A model generated the notes under the pieces. It ran no database searches. It saw only the letters and a program-made list of their open reading frames with translations, and was not told the origin of the DNA. Source: Axinella damicornis (Eukaryota; Porifera; Demospongiae; Axinellida; Axinellidae). Taken from it: a stretch of 64,000 nt of DNA. Of the stretch, positions 29,303 through 41,413 are shown one piece after another. A program made the translations under genes and the position numbers. Each line of letters begins with the position of its first letter. Within the stretch, counting starts at the first letter, position 1. The DNA is taken from positions 4,148,744 through 4,212,743 of the forward strand of contig OZ007516.1 in assembly GCA_963931865.1 (NCBI GenBank), in the 5' to 3' direction.

Positions 29303-32154
29303 CTAAGGTCCACTGGTCATTTCCTGATTTTCTTGAAGTTCCTGAAGTGTCTGTTTTAACTTCACCCAATCATCCGCATGCGGGGAGCAGAGGTCCTGTG
29401 TGTGTGTGTGTGTATGTGAGGATCGGTGGGTAAGGTATATTGAAGGTTCTGTAGGCAAGTCCTACAGGACTTACAGCTTTACGGATGTGTCTGCACATAT
29501 CCGTGTGTGGTACCAGAGCCTTCCCTAGAAGACATTGCACAGTAGCCTTATGGATGAAACGTGTGTCTGTGTGGCATGCGGTCTAAGCACAAGACCCTTC
29601 TCTGGAGGGTGTGCCTCGAGAATTTGGACCCAATTCGCAAGGGACAACAATCAGGTACTGAGACTAAGACGGGTGCTATAATTATATACTTTACAAGTAG
29701 CTTCGCTCGCTCAGCTACTTCCCCCTCGTACGCCTACGTGAGTAATCCAGCGCCAGACAGCTCTCTGTGCAGAGCTGCTGGTCCCCGATTGCATCCGCTT
29801 CAGCTGCTCTTCCCCGATTGTGTCCGCTTTGGCTGCTGGTCCCCGATTGCGTCCGCTTCAACTGCTGGTCCCCGATTGCGTCTGCTTCAACTGCAGCTCC
29901 CCGATTGCATCTGCTTCGACTGCTGCTCCCCGATTGCATCCGCTAGTAGCCTCACCTGTTCTGAAAGATTCCAGCCCGTGCCAATCTTCTCGGACATTCT
30001 TTGTCAAGCTCAACTCGGGTACAGTAAATTGAAGTACGAAGGTCGCGCGTCACTAGTCTAGTCCCGCCACACGAACATCCCACTTCCGTCACACATACAC
30101 AGACACATGCACATTATAATCTTAATAACTGATGTGAGTGCGAGTAAGTTCTGTGAGTAGGGCGGTGGCGGTCCCTACCTCTCCTGCCTCAAAAATGTGC
30201 ACTCTTCCTTCGGAGTCTCCACATGCGAGATGGTGTCCACTGGGGGACCAGCGGAGCTTGCTAAGAGCCACGTCCAGCTGCTCAGTCAACAGTGGTACCT
30301 GGAGGGAGGGGGGGAGGGAGGGAGGGGGGGAGGGAGGGAGGGAGGGAGGGAGGGAGGGAGGGAGGGAGGGAGGGAGGGAGGGAGGGAGGGAGGGAGGGAG
30401 GGAGGGAGGGAGGGAGGGAGGGAGGGAGGGAGGGAGGGAGGGAGGGAAGGAAGGAAGGAAGGAAGGAAGGAAGGAAGGAAGGAAGGAGGGAGGGAGGGAG
30501 AGGGGGGGAGGGAGGGAGGGAGGGAGGGAGGGAGGGAGAGCAGAAAGGGAGGTTGGTAGATAGCTAGTACCGTAGAGACCGCATGCAGCTACATTTTGTA
30601 TTAAGCACATAATTTCAAATAAGTGCATACTTCCTTCTTGTCCTTACATATCAATTAATTAGCGCATACGCCTAAAAAAATGCTGACATGTCGATTTGTG
30701 TTCGCGAGTTAGCGAGACACTACGACATCATGCAGAAGCACTCAGCACACTCAAAGCTACGCTGGATAGCGAACACTTACATGACAACTCGAGGGACGTA
30801 GCCTACTACCATCGGCGTCCATCGCTGTCCGTTCCCGGCCCAAGGTACACACTGTGGCAAAATGGACGGCGCAGCCATCGTTTCTGTCTTCATGTGTAAG
30901 TTGAAGAAACTTGCCACCGACATGCAGTACGGGACCATACTCCCTTGTAGATATGTTGACATCGCTCACAGCATCTTCGTCAGTTTGCCATGATCGCGAT
31001 CCGCTGCCGCTAATAAGCGTATACTCATAATAAGCGCATACTTTCTTGCTGCTGCATGCGATAAGCGCATGCGCCTATTAACCAGCCTCTACGGTAGTAT
31101 GGAATGAAGGCAAGTGGTCAGAAAGAAGGGACTAGCATAGCCTCATTCCCAAACTCATTTCCTTTCAATGTGTGTGGGAGGAAGAGCATCGCAGCATTGG
31201 AGACACTGACAAACACTGCAGCTCCTGGGGTATGAGGCTAGCAGTAGCAAGGGATGGAGGCAGTAGTATGGGGAGAAGGCAGTTGTATGGAATGGAGGCA
31301 ATAGTAGTATGGAGGCAGTCAGCAGATTAACAGAGGCAGATATATAGCTACAGCTAGTACCAGGAGCTCATACACAAGCCTTTGCTTACAGCAGTAATGG
31401 CTGATATGAAAGGTACCTCAGTGTCCACATTAATGTTCCAGAAGTCGAGTCTCCCCTCTCCGTCCACACTGGCAAAGAGGGCGGGGTGGGCAGGGGACCA
31501 CTGCACATCATACACGTATTCATTGTTGTTCTCGAAAGAACAGAGAGGGTAGCCAATTTTGCTCTGGGAGGAGGGGAGGAGTGTGGGGAGGGTATTTGTT
31601 CAGGGAACTTGCTATGTAGGTAGCTAACTACAGATAAGAACTTACTGTCAGCTGCTGCTCATTTTGCAGCTTGGTGCTCCAGAGTTTGATGGTCCAGTCA
31701 AAGGAGGAGGTGAGAAACAAATGGGAGAGATCAACCTGGGAAGTAGGAGGGAGAAAAGGAGGAAAGGAGGGAGGGAGAGGGAGGACGGTAGGGAGGGAGG
31801 AGGGAGGGAGGGAGGGGGAGAGGGAGGGAGGGAGGGAGGGAGGGGGAGAGGGAGGGAGGGAGGAACTTGAAATGCATAATTAGCCTGTATGTCCCAAATG
31901 CACACACCCGTACCTGTCCTCCTGCTGCACGGTGAGTGCTGATGCTGGAGATGGGTCCACTGTGCCCGTCAAACTGCATACCTGCTCCTGGCTTGGAGCC
32001 ATGACGCTGCCACTGGTAGGCGGCACACTCTTCACTCCCCACGACAAACTTGTTGACATCGTTGGTGGGGAAGGAGAGACAGGTCACAGCAACGGGGCGG
32101 GTCTGCTTGTTTTGAAGGTCAAGGCTCTCCTGCGAAGGGTGTGTGTGTATGTGT

Positions 32155-32185
<31 letters not shown>

Positions 32186-34640
32186 GATATTTTTAAGTGT
32201 GCATGAGATGAGTGGAAAATGTGGGGGTACAAGTAGTTCGGTCCATGTACCTGTGGCTGGGAGAGCATGTCGATGTTCCAGGAACAAATTCTACCATCTG
32301 TAGATGCCGAGATGAGGTTGTGAGCATTTTGGCTTCCGACCACATCTAGACAGTACACAGGGTGAGTGTGAGCTGAACTAGAGAGTGGGGAGCGCTGGAC
32401 GGGGGTTCGCTTGCCACTACGAATGTCCCAGAGGACCAGTTGGCCAGAGTAGGTCCCACCAATGATGTAGCTTGGGTGAAACTTGCTGAAGGCTACCGAC
32501 ATTACTGGGCTCTGTGTGGGTAGGCAGGGGGAAGGGAGAGGGAGGGAGGGAGGGAGGGAGGGAGGGAGGGAGGGAGACAGACAGACAGACAGGATGTTAC
32601 TACTGCAAACAGCTTAAATACAATGTAGCATGTACAAAGTATTAACGCCTAATATTAACCCATTAACCGATAAATTATTTTTCTCCGGAGGTCTCTAGTA
32701 GCGTATGGATGCATTAAACCTACCATATCTCCAGTTCTCTCAGCTTTTCAGCCCCCAAACTCCACACACCTGACCTTGCAGCAATCCTCTACACTTTCGT
32801 GACTTTAACCACACCCACCCATCAAGGGACATCCAATAGTCACGGCTCTCGGCCGACCATCGCTCGACTAGACTGAGAAAAATGCTTCACTGCCAGAAAA
32901 GGAGGGCCTACAAGGCGAGAGGACTGTTTTCTCAGCCCATTTGTGCAAAGGAGGACAGAAGTGGCCCGCTGGGCTCCAACCAGGGGCTCTTCAAGGCTAA
33001 GCCCAAACACCGCCATGCTGTCTGCACCCTTCGGGTGCACCCACCCACCTCCCCCTGCCCCGCCCTCTCTGCTGGCGCAGAGCCTATCTCCCAAGGACAT
33101 TGCCGGAAGTCTGACATCACTGATGAAATCTCATGCCGTCTGTAGACGGCTTCATCGGTTAAAGTGTTAAACCTCCTTTATAAATTCTTATGGGCTTATG
33201 GGCTTATTGGTATTCTCTGGGCTCATTTGGCTGCATTGGGGGGTTAAGGGGTAGCTACAGTACTACATACAACCTACTATTTGTACCACAGCAGCCATGG
33301 AAATCAAAGGCACATAGTCTGGCCTTGTTAGCACTTTTGAACAAAGACAACAGTGAGCTACCAGAACACATCAGGAAGGCACTCATATTAGCATCTCCTG
33401 TTTTGCACTTGACTGCTATTGGTTTCTTCTACTTCTGTGCCATTCTTCTTAGCGTTATGTAAATAATCACTCTATTTCTAAAACATTGGTCTGGCTATGG
33501 CCTGAGTGGCCGGACTATTCCCCTGGGCCCTGTCAGGGGGTTGACTCTTCATCTCCACCCTAGACAGTAAATCATTTGAACCCCTCCATGTTGCAGTACT
33601 TACCTGGCAGTTGAAGATGTAGTCAGGCGTGTCTTTCTGGAACTTGAGGTCCCACAAGAGTGCTACTCCGTCTGGGTCATGGGGGATGTTGGGGTTCGTA
33701 AAATAGGAGACCAGGAGGAGCTCTGGGTGCTGATGTGTGTGTGTGTGTGTGCATAATGCATATGAGTGTGTTTAGCAGTGCTACGGGGGGTTCTGCGGTG
33801 GCTTCGAAGAAACCACTGACTGGCAGGGTTTTTTCTGTGTGAAGAGCATGTATCTAAAAGTTTGGTGCTGGTAGTAGTGTTTGGAGAACTTTCAGCACTT
33901 TAAGGCTATTGTCAAGTTCTGTATGCCTCCATTTGTGTTTTCACCTTTAGAACGTATTCGCTGTTGAAATGTTCATTGCCTTGAACTTCCTCACGTTATA
34001 TGCATGTTTCTGGAACACAAATTCTGCTCCACATGCACATACATGTAACTGCTAATTCATCCATATTGAGTAACGTACATGGTTGGACCAGTCCATGGCA
34101 GTCACAATTCTGTTCTGGCTCCATCGCTCGTCAAAGAAAGTTTTCTTCTTTGCGACTCTCATGCTTGTTAACCCTTCACTGTGTGAGGAGGGGGACAAGA
34201 AAAGGGAGTAGAGCATAAGAACACCATATCTTCATGTCATGCCATCCTTCCTCATCCCCTCTCATGAGTCATTACCTTCCTCACATTTACCCTCCCTACC
34301 CTCTTCTCCCACCCTCCTTCATTCACACCTACTCTCCCTCACTCACCCCCACCTCCCTCGATCACTCACCCCCACCCTCCCTCACTCACCCCCACCCTCC
34401 TTCATTCACACCTACTCTCCCTCACTCACCCCCACCCTCCTTCATTCACACCCACTCTCCCTCACCTTCCGTCGTTCACACCCACTTTCCTTCTCTACCC
34501 TCCTGTCACTCACCCCATACCCTCACTAACCCCCCACCTTCCCAACCTACCCCCCATCACTCATTTCCCTACCCTCCTTCCTTCCCTCCCTATCCTACCT
34601 CACCAACCATCCCTACCTCTGTCACTCACTCTCCTACCCA

Positions 34641-34672
<32 letters not shown>

Positions 34673-36618
34673 ACTCACCCTCCCTCCTCCCCATCCCCAG
34701 AGATGAAATCAAAACAGGATGTCTGAGCTGTCGCACAGTGCCCTCTCCACCAATCGTGATGCCCTGTCAATAAACGTTGAAAAATCTTCTGTGGCCATAA
34801 TCCTATCAACCTGTTCTCCACTGAATTCAAGATGCGAGAATGTTGGTGGAGGTCGTTCGGTGTCCGCATCCTGTGGTGCCTTTTCAGCAGCCTGTGTGCC
34901 CAGATTGGCGGATTCAGGAGGTAGCTCCGACTCCTCTTCCTTGTCCGAGGTAGCCTCTTGTTGGACCACGTCCGTCTGGGTCATCTTTGCATATACCACC
35001 ACCTCCTGAAATATACGAGAAAATACGGCAAATATAGTTCACAGCGGAGCATCAATGTTACATGTGTAGAAGTATCCATGCTGACACTGTACCCATGAGC
35101 ACCTATCACCCATACCTTTGGTTTGATGTTGATTGGAGCAAGGGAATCCTTGACCAGTTTAACAGATTTCTTCTGAGTGAAAATGGGTGTGGTCTTTTCC
35201 TCTGCCTCATGATCACCAACGCTCACAGAGGATGGCTCAGGCGACTTTGATTTAGTCACCCTTTGAGGAGATTGCGAGGGGGAGGGGGAGAGGGTTCCTC
35301 CAATCAGATCACTAACGAGTTTGTTGACATCTTCTCGTTCCCTGGCAAGGGCAGGGGGAACTGGGGACTTGGAGATGGGGATCTGTGATCATGTGTGTTA
35401 AATGTTGTGTATCACAAGGGGTAGTCATTAGCCTCGATCCCAGGCGGCCTCTACCCAGATTTTATCTTGCAGCCGTGGAGAAACCAAGCCGGACAAGCCC
35501 CCATAGTTGCGGCCAAGGACTAGTGCGCAGCAAATGTAGCCTCGTTCCCTACGGCTGCGAGATAAAATCTGGGTGGAGGCCTGGGAACGAGGCTACAGCA
35601 AATACTGTACACTATGCCCTCCACAACTTTCATATAGCAACTTCTCAAACTGCGGCACAAGGACAGATTTATAGCTTCATGGCACAATTCATGGCTCCAA
35701 AATAAATGCCTAACGTAATTATAGGCATAGACAAGAGATTTAATACAGAATAATTAATCAAGCAAGTCCCTAAGGGCCCGTAGAAGCACTTGTGACTGAG
35801 ATCAAGATCTAGATCGGTGACAACGATTCTTGATCGCTTGATCGTTCCCTTCCGAAGCTCTTGATCACTTGATTTACAAGTGTAGCCATTAGTCTCGGCC
35901 TTCGCGCGGGGGAGGAGGAAAGGGTCTGGGCACCATCTTACATTCGAGTTGTCCCCAGGTCGGAATGTTGACCTAACGAATCAGAAGCGTTGATGCGAAT
36001 GACATCAGGGAAATGATTTTTCTCTAGACTTTCAGTGTTGCCAGCGACCCAGACACGGCAAATCGCTGTGCCGTACCATGTTACCCGCGAGTGTCTGACA
36101 AAAGTCGAGGAGAGCAACGAGCAGGTCGACTGGTCATGTGATCGTACACGTGGTATCGCAGTTGATTGCTAATAACCACGCATAATTACATTCTGTGAGG
36201 ACAACTCGAATGTAGGCACGTGCCCAGACCCTTTTCCTCCTCCCCCACGCAAAGGGTCTGGTTCCGAGACTATGTAGCCATGCCTTGTATCTGAGAAAGG
36301 TTGCTGATCCGTTGATTTCTTTGTTGCTCGGAGTTCTTGATTCTTTAACGTTGATCACTTGATTCCATTTGATCCTGGTCACACTTCTACAGGCAACACA
36401 TAATCCCTAGGACTATATTGTCTATGACATAGTGTATATTAGTGCTACCCCTTTGCATCGTACCACTCGTCACATGATTGACCCACACATACAAACTATT
36501 AAACACAGCCACACTGCACCTCTTTGTCCCCTGCCTCCTTCTTCTTCAACTCCCTGGCCTTGCGAAGCTCATCGAGCTTCTTACGCTTCTTTTCCAGCTC
36601 AGCTTTGCGATCCGCCAT
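29303..36618 (-). CDS. DYNC1I2: Cytoplasmic dynein 1 intermediate chain, 11 exons, about 614 aa, one frameshift
   Basis: Minus-strand exons are 36618-36520, 35382-35116, 35005-34679, 34178-34079, 33729-33604, 32511-32251, 32129-31914, 31735-31646, 31563-31417, 30298-30179 and 29395-29303. The protein links dynein heavy chain to dynactin and light chains. Exon 1 encodes [18 protein letters not shown], the basic coiled-coil start that binds p150Glued. A Ser/Pro-rich linker follows. The C-terminal half is the WD40 propeller with diagnostic blocks [81 protein letters not shown] and [19 protein letters not shown]. The last exon has [14 protein letters not shown], matching NDEWARFGRTLAEI. Human DYNC1I2 has 638 aa. 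In exon 35005-34679 the frame runs ...SSDILF then hits TGA; dropping one base of the AAAA at 34711-34714 (plus strand) restores family-like sequence and the right splice phase. This may be a sequencing error or a real lesion. Confidence 0.93.
29700..30115 (+). repeat. Interspersed repeat, copy B, with an internal 30-bp minisatellite
   Basis: About seven tandem copies of a roughly 30-bp unit (CTGCTGGTCCCCGATTGCGT plus CCGCTTCA) lie at 29773-29945. The flanks (AGCTACTTCCCCCTCGTACG; TTCTGAAAGATTCCAGCCC; GAAGTACGAAGGTCGCGCGT; CACATTATAATCTTA) match copy A at 8909-9180. It lies in the last intron of the dynein gene. Confidence 0.7.
30302..30540. repeat. (GGGA)n/(GGAA)n microsatellite, about 240 bp
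   Basis: About 55 GGGA-type units are interrupted by a GGAA block at 30446-30487. On the dynein coding strand it is (TCCC)n and abuts the acceptor of exon 30298-30179. Similar tracts are at 31760-31862 and 32537-32577. Confidence 0.95.
30566..31096. mobile_element. Element with TACCGTAGAG ends and GCGCATGCGCCTA motifs
   Basis: The left end TACCGTAGAGACC and right end CCTCTACGGTA are inverted. Inside, AGCGCATACGCCTA and AGCGCATGCGCCTA repeat in both orientations. The motif links it to the elements at 39004-39252 and 40836-41118. It lies in a dynein intron. Confidence 0.55.
32655..33172. mobile_element. About 515-bp element with TTAACC..TTAACCGAT ends
   Basis: TAACCCATTAACCGATAAA at 32655 is inverted as ATCGGTTAAAGTGTTAAA at 33155-33172. 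The open frames inside are short and unlike any known protein. It lies in the dynein intron between exons 33729-33604 and 32511-32251. Confidence 0.5.
34235..34672. repeat. C-rich low-complexity intron with tandem CTCACCCCCACCCTCC units and a 31-C run
   Basis: CTCACCCCCACCCTCCNTCA units repeat several times at 34330-34480, and a run of 31 C is at 34642-34672, next to the dynein exon end at 34679. The long open frames on the plus strand are artefacts of this composition. Confidence 0.85.
35430..35596. mobile_element. Nested hairpin element, TAGCCTCGTTCCCAGGC family
   Basis: The inner element is 35536-35585, flanked by CAGCAAAT at 35528-35535 and 35586-35593. An outer inverted pair (GGCCTCTACCCAGATTTTAT near 35449 against ATAAAATCTGGGTGGAGGCC near 35561) extends the hairpin, suggesting nested insertion. 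Related arms occur at 22150-22235. Confidence 0.75.
35881..36281. mobile_element. 383-bp element with AGTCTCGG termini
   Basis: TGTAGCCAT flanks the element at 35881-35889 and 36273-36281. The ends AGTCTCGG and CCGAGACT are followed by matching GGGGGAGGAGGAAAGGGTCT and AGACCCTTTTCCTCCTCCCC arms and by TTCGAGTT against AACTCGAA. It is the longest member of the family seen here. It lies in intron 1 of the dynein gene. Confidence 0.85.
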
Positions 36619-36738
36619 CAAAAAGCGACTGGAAATGTGTCATGTGACATATTACGTCTGTCACATGCTTATAGCAATAGTCACGAGGATGGAACCTAAG
36701 CTCACGCGAGCGTTTCCCTGACACATGGTCGACGAAAG
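36619..36738. promoter_or_regulatory. 120-bp bidirectional promoter between the dynein gene and eIF4B
   Basis: The two start codons lie head to head with only 120 bp between. CATGTGACA (36641-36649) and TGTCACATG (36659-36667) are an exact inverted pair around ATTACGTC, forming paired E-box-like sites. CACGCGAGCG at 36703 is a further GC-rich motif. No TATA box is visible. Confidence 0.6.
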
Positions 36739-38862
36739 ATGGCTGCTCCTGCAGAGACAGGTATGTTTCAATGCTTTTTACTCCTCTTTCATTCACATAC
36801 GAATACACGCACCAGACTGAAGTTGCAATATAGGGGTATATATCGAATTAATTCATATTTTGCAGGTGGGAAGAAGAAAAAGAAGTCAAAAGGGAAGACA
36901 ATTGGACTCGGTGAGTTCCTGAACGATCCCTCGACGGGTTCAAACTTCATCAAAGACCCGCCGAAGCCGAGCTGGGCCGACGCTACTGAAGAACTTGACC
37001 CTTCAGGTAACAGAGCATGTAGTATTGGTTTCAGAGTTCAGTTGTGAGGAGAGGTTCTGCAGATTAAATTTTGATGTTATCAGCAAGTATGGCTGACACA
37101 GTCAACTGTTGTTACAGGTGCCAAGTGGTTGATAGTATTTATGGTATGAGCTAGACGGGCCTACGTAGCCTTGTAACCAGGCTACCCAGCACCACCAAGA
37201 CTTTGTCTTGCAACTTTGAAAGAATTTGCATGAGATATCGTCCCAGTTGCAAAGGTGACAGTTGAATGCCACAGCATCCAGGAGTATACACAGAGCTATC
37301 AAGCTTACACTGGCATTAGCACAGTCCATTTGATGAATGACATGCCCTAAGAATGTCTATGCATGCATGCAATGCATTGAGGTGAAGGTATATGTGAATG
37401 ATAAGAGAATAACTTTGTTTTCACAGCTTGATTGGGGCTATGGGATGCCAATCCTTTTGAATTACAGTTTTAATGGATGTCCCACACTTGTAGAAATCTC
37501 TACACAATGGCCAGACGAGAAGCCAACACAGGTGTTTGATCGCAGTGTTCTCCCAAGTGCACCCCGAGCTGCCCCGGACGTGGACCGTAGTCGTCTGCCG
37601 TCAAAGCCACCCTACACTGTTTATCTTGGTAACCTCTCATTCGAGTGTTCAGAAGACGACATCATGAGGTTCTTTGAAAGGAAGAATCTGAATGTGAGTG
37701 TATTCCTTCATGGACTGTAATTCATGCATGACCTGGCTAATTGTCAAGCAGTAAACTACCTGTGAGCAAGTCAACCAATCATACAGGAAGTAATGGTACT
37801 TAAATTATTGGGGCAAGCCTGAGCAAGCCCACATAGTCATGATCTCAGGATGGCCAGCTGATGTCTGTCAGGTGTCCGTATACCCAAGTGGAAAATTGTA
37901 ATGTTGCGCCGCGTGCGTGCTGGACTGGGCGGTCAACAACATTACACGACGTGGGTAGAGAGCCTGCTACATTTTGCGCCGGTAAACCTACTAGGATGAA
38001 CTGAACTTGAAACTGCAGATTGCTGTGATCGAATGGGCTCAACATATAATCCAGCTACGTACTACGACCTTGAAACTACAGACCACCACGAACGAGAATG
38101 GGCTCTGCCATAGTAGTCTATGTACTGCAACTTGAAACTGCAGATTGCTGTGATCAAATGGGCTCAACATATAGTCCAGCTACGTACTACGACCTTTAAA
38201 CTGCAGACCACCACGAACGAGAATGGACTATGTACTACAACTTGAAACTGCAGACTGAGCGGAAGATGCATGTACTACAGAGCCACTCCTCTTCCACCTG
38301 TGTAGTTGGTTTTTGGGATTGGCATTCACTGCACCCAGCTTTCTGGGCCGGCCAACTGCTTACATGTATACATGTGTATGTTAGTAGGTGGGCTCTAGCC
38401 TAACCAAGCCCAACCACAGACTGGATACAGGAGTTGTATCTATTAGCCATGCCACCTATTGGTGTCTCTAGTGTCTGCAGCTTGTAATCAGTTAGCCCGA
38501 ATGTGGTTTGTTGCCAAAATGACCTTGCTGAGCTTCTGTGGCTTCAAGTGTCTCCACTTGGGGAATGAAGCCAGTGTTTTGACCACCCTCCCATCCGTAC
38601 AGCTGGTCAGTGTCGCACATTGTATGCTCCTACGCAGTGATGCAGTGTTTGTCTACATAGCTACTTAACTGATTGTAAGCCCAGCACAGAAGTTTTGAAG
38701 TTATGTACTGTACCGTCTGCCTTGCATATATCCGAGCATCATAAATGCTGAGCAAAGCTCCACAGAGTAAACATTACACTCCTGGTAGGGGAAAAATTTT
38801 GCCACATAAATAAATATTATGTATGGCCTATGGAGATTCCGTCATTATCACTGACCTGAACG

Positions 38863-38899
<37 letters not shown>

Positions 38900-40043
38900 T
38901 TGCTAACTACCCTAAGGCAACTATATACCCAAAAGCCTACACGTGCTCAAAAAATCAGATTGCCAGCCCCCTCAGAAATTTTTGGGTGGGCTCTGTTTAG
39001 ACTTACCTTAGTCGTGCGCTATTAGGCACAGGTTCAACTCTCGTCCCAGGTACTCGCTGTTAAGCGCTGCAGTCTTCTTCCAGAAACTGCCATTTTCGAT
39101 CGTACGGAGTGGATAACAGCTGTAATCCGAATTGAAGCGCACTTCCTATTCGAGGAATGTCATGATTTTATTTTGCGCATCTCTCTTATAGGCGCATATT
39201 TCCTTCCTGTGGAGTTATAGGCACATGCGCCTAATAACGCGCGACTACGGTATGAACATGTGCCATTGGCCTTTGAATTTACCACCACCTCTAAAATATT
39301 CAGCAACTGATTTTCACTTGCACATCTTTTATACCTCACACACACCTTACGTGTATGCACCAGGTTGTGTCAGTCAGACTCCCAATGGAGAGCGGGACGA
39401 GCCGAATGAGAGGATTTGGGTACGCTGAGCTGGAGAATGTCCAGGGCCTCGTGGACGCCCTCAGTCTGAACGGAGAGGTATGTGTATGAGAGGGTCTTTG
39501 TACATACACTTGACTATCGGCTCAGCTGAATAGTCCATAATCACTGTAGAGCAATCGGTAGGGTCAACTCACTTTCCTCACACCTAGCTGATTTACATAT
39601 GCATATATATACCTTAACCTCATGGATATTCAGCAGACTCAAAGTTCAGCTTGCTAGTACGCATGTACTGCCTATTATGCTATTACATTGCTCGCATCGG
39701 CTTGAGCAGTGGCGGCCGTTCTAATGTGTAAGACTATGGTACATGTATTACGCAGATAGTAATCTCAGGTAAACTCCAGTAAACTAGCAGTGTGCAGAGT
39801 GAATGCACTAACAGGTACCTTTATCTCTCCTGTATTAGCAGTTAGTGCATGCACCTTCTCTTCCTCCTCGTGCAGTCGCTGAAGGGCAGACGAGTCAATG
39901 TGGACATTGCTGATGGGAAGAATGCAGGTACAACAGTTACTTGGGGTTCTACTAATGCAGCTTGTGTAGTAGCAGTTCCTTCATTGTTAGGGTGGAAATT
40001 GTGACCAAAGCGTTTGAATGCTGTTCATATCCTCACACACACT

Positions 40044-40112
<69 letters not shown>

Positions 40113-41368
40113 AACACACACACACACCACACACACACACCACACACACACCACACACACACACCACACACACACACCACACACACACACACACACACCA
40201 CACACACACATGCACACAGAGGATCCTCGTGGTGGGGGGGACAGGGATAGGTGGAGGGACCGGGATGAGGATGACCGTACCTCTGGGGACTGGAGGCGAG
40301 GGGCGAGGGATGAATTAGAGAGGAGCCCTCCACCGAGGGGAGGGGGCATGTACGATGGAAATTATGAGAGGAGAGGGTGAGTGTGGGAGCTTTGTGATCT
40401 GGACCATTGTATAATTACCACTCCATGAGTGACAAGGAGAGTGACTCCAGTATACATCTCCTTCCTTCTCTCTCATCTCTCGCTCTCTTTCACTCTTCCT
40501 CCTTCCTCCTTCATATGTTGACAACCGGGATAGGGATGGCTATTTTCGTGGTGGAGGTGGGCGTGACTACTATGACAGACAGCCACGATCAAGGGGGTAT
40601 GGTGGTGGCTGGAGGGAGGACAGGGAGAGGGGTGACAGGTGAGGGGAGGGCTCACTCACGCTTGCCCAATATGTGGGCCCATTGAGCCAGCAATGGCAGC
40701 TATATTCTAATCCTCAACACAGCTACCATGACCGTGGAGAAGACTTTGGCAGAAGGCGAGATGACCACTTTGAGCGCCGAGATCAATACCGGAGGGATGA
40801 CAGGTGAGAATCCCTGCATTGATATGCAACTGGTATACCGTAGTCCCGCGTTATTAGGCGCAGCTCGCTTATAGGTGCATATTCGTTGTTAGGCGCAAGT
40901 TTGACTCTTGTTTGTTCCACATACACTTTATTATGCACTGAAGTCATCTTCCAGAAATTCTGCCATTTTGATCCTAAGTAATGGAGAAAGCTATAATTCG
41001 AAATGAAGCGCACTTCCTATTTGAGGAATGCCATTTGAAATTAAGTGCATCTCACTTATAGGCACATATTTCCTTCCTGTGGAGATATAGGCTCATGCAC
41101 CTACAAATGCTAAGGTTTCACCAATCAGAGGGTTCCATTTGGCGTCTAGACAGAAGTTGAAGGCTCTCCAGTCATGGTAGTTTATAGCCTTCGCCTATAG
41201 CCAGTATTAATTGAATGCTGTCTCAGCAGGTATGATCAATACTCCCGGGACCGTGGACCCCCTCGGAGGTACGATGAAGGGCGTCGCTATGATGGTGATC
41301 GTCGTGGTCCTCCACGCTCAGATGATCGCGGCGAGTGGGACAGGAGGAGGGATGAACAGCCTGCAGGT

Positions 41369-41413
<45 letters not shown>

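Noticed and set aside
30122..30178. Read-through end of the dynein chain after FEAGE (stop at 30122)
   Set aside because: GAG|GTAGGG is a usable donor, and an exon at 29395-29303 encodes the expected family C-terminus in the right phase.
32840..33145. Overlapping small frames on both strands
   Set aside because: They are no longer than expected in GC-rich DNA and sit inside a probable mobile element; no domain recognised.
34234..34773. 179-codon Pro/Ser/His-rich plus-strand frame
   Set aside because: It is made of CTCACCCCCACCCTCC units and a C31 run within a dynein intron; no start context or homology.
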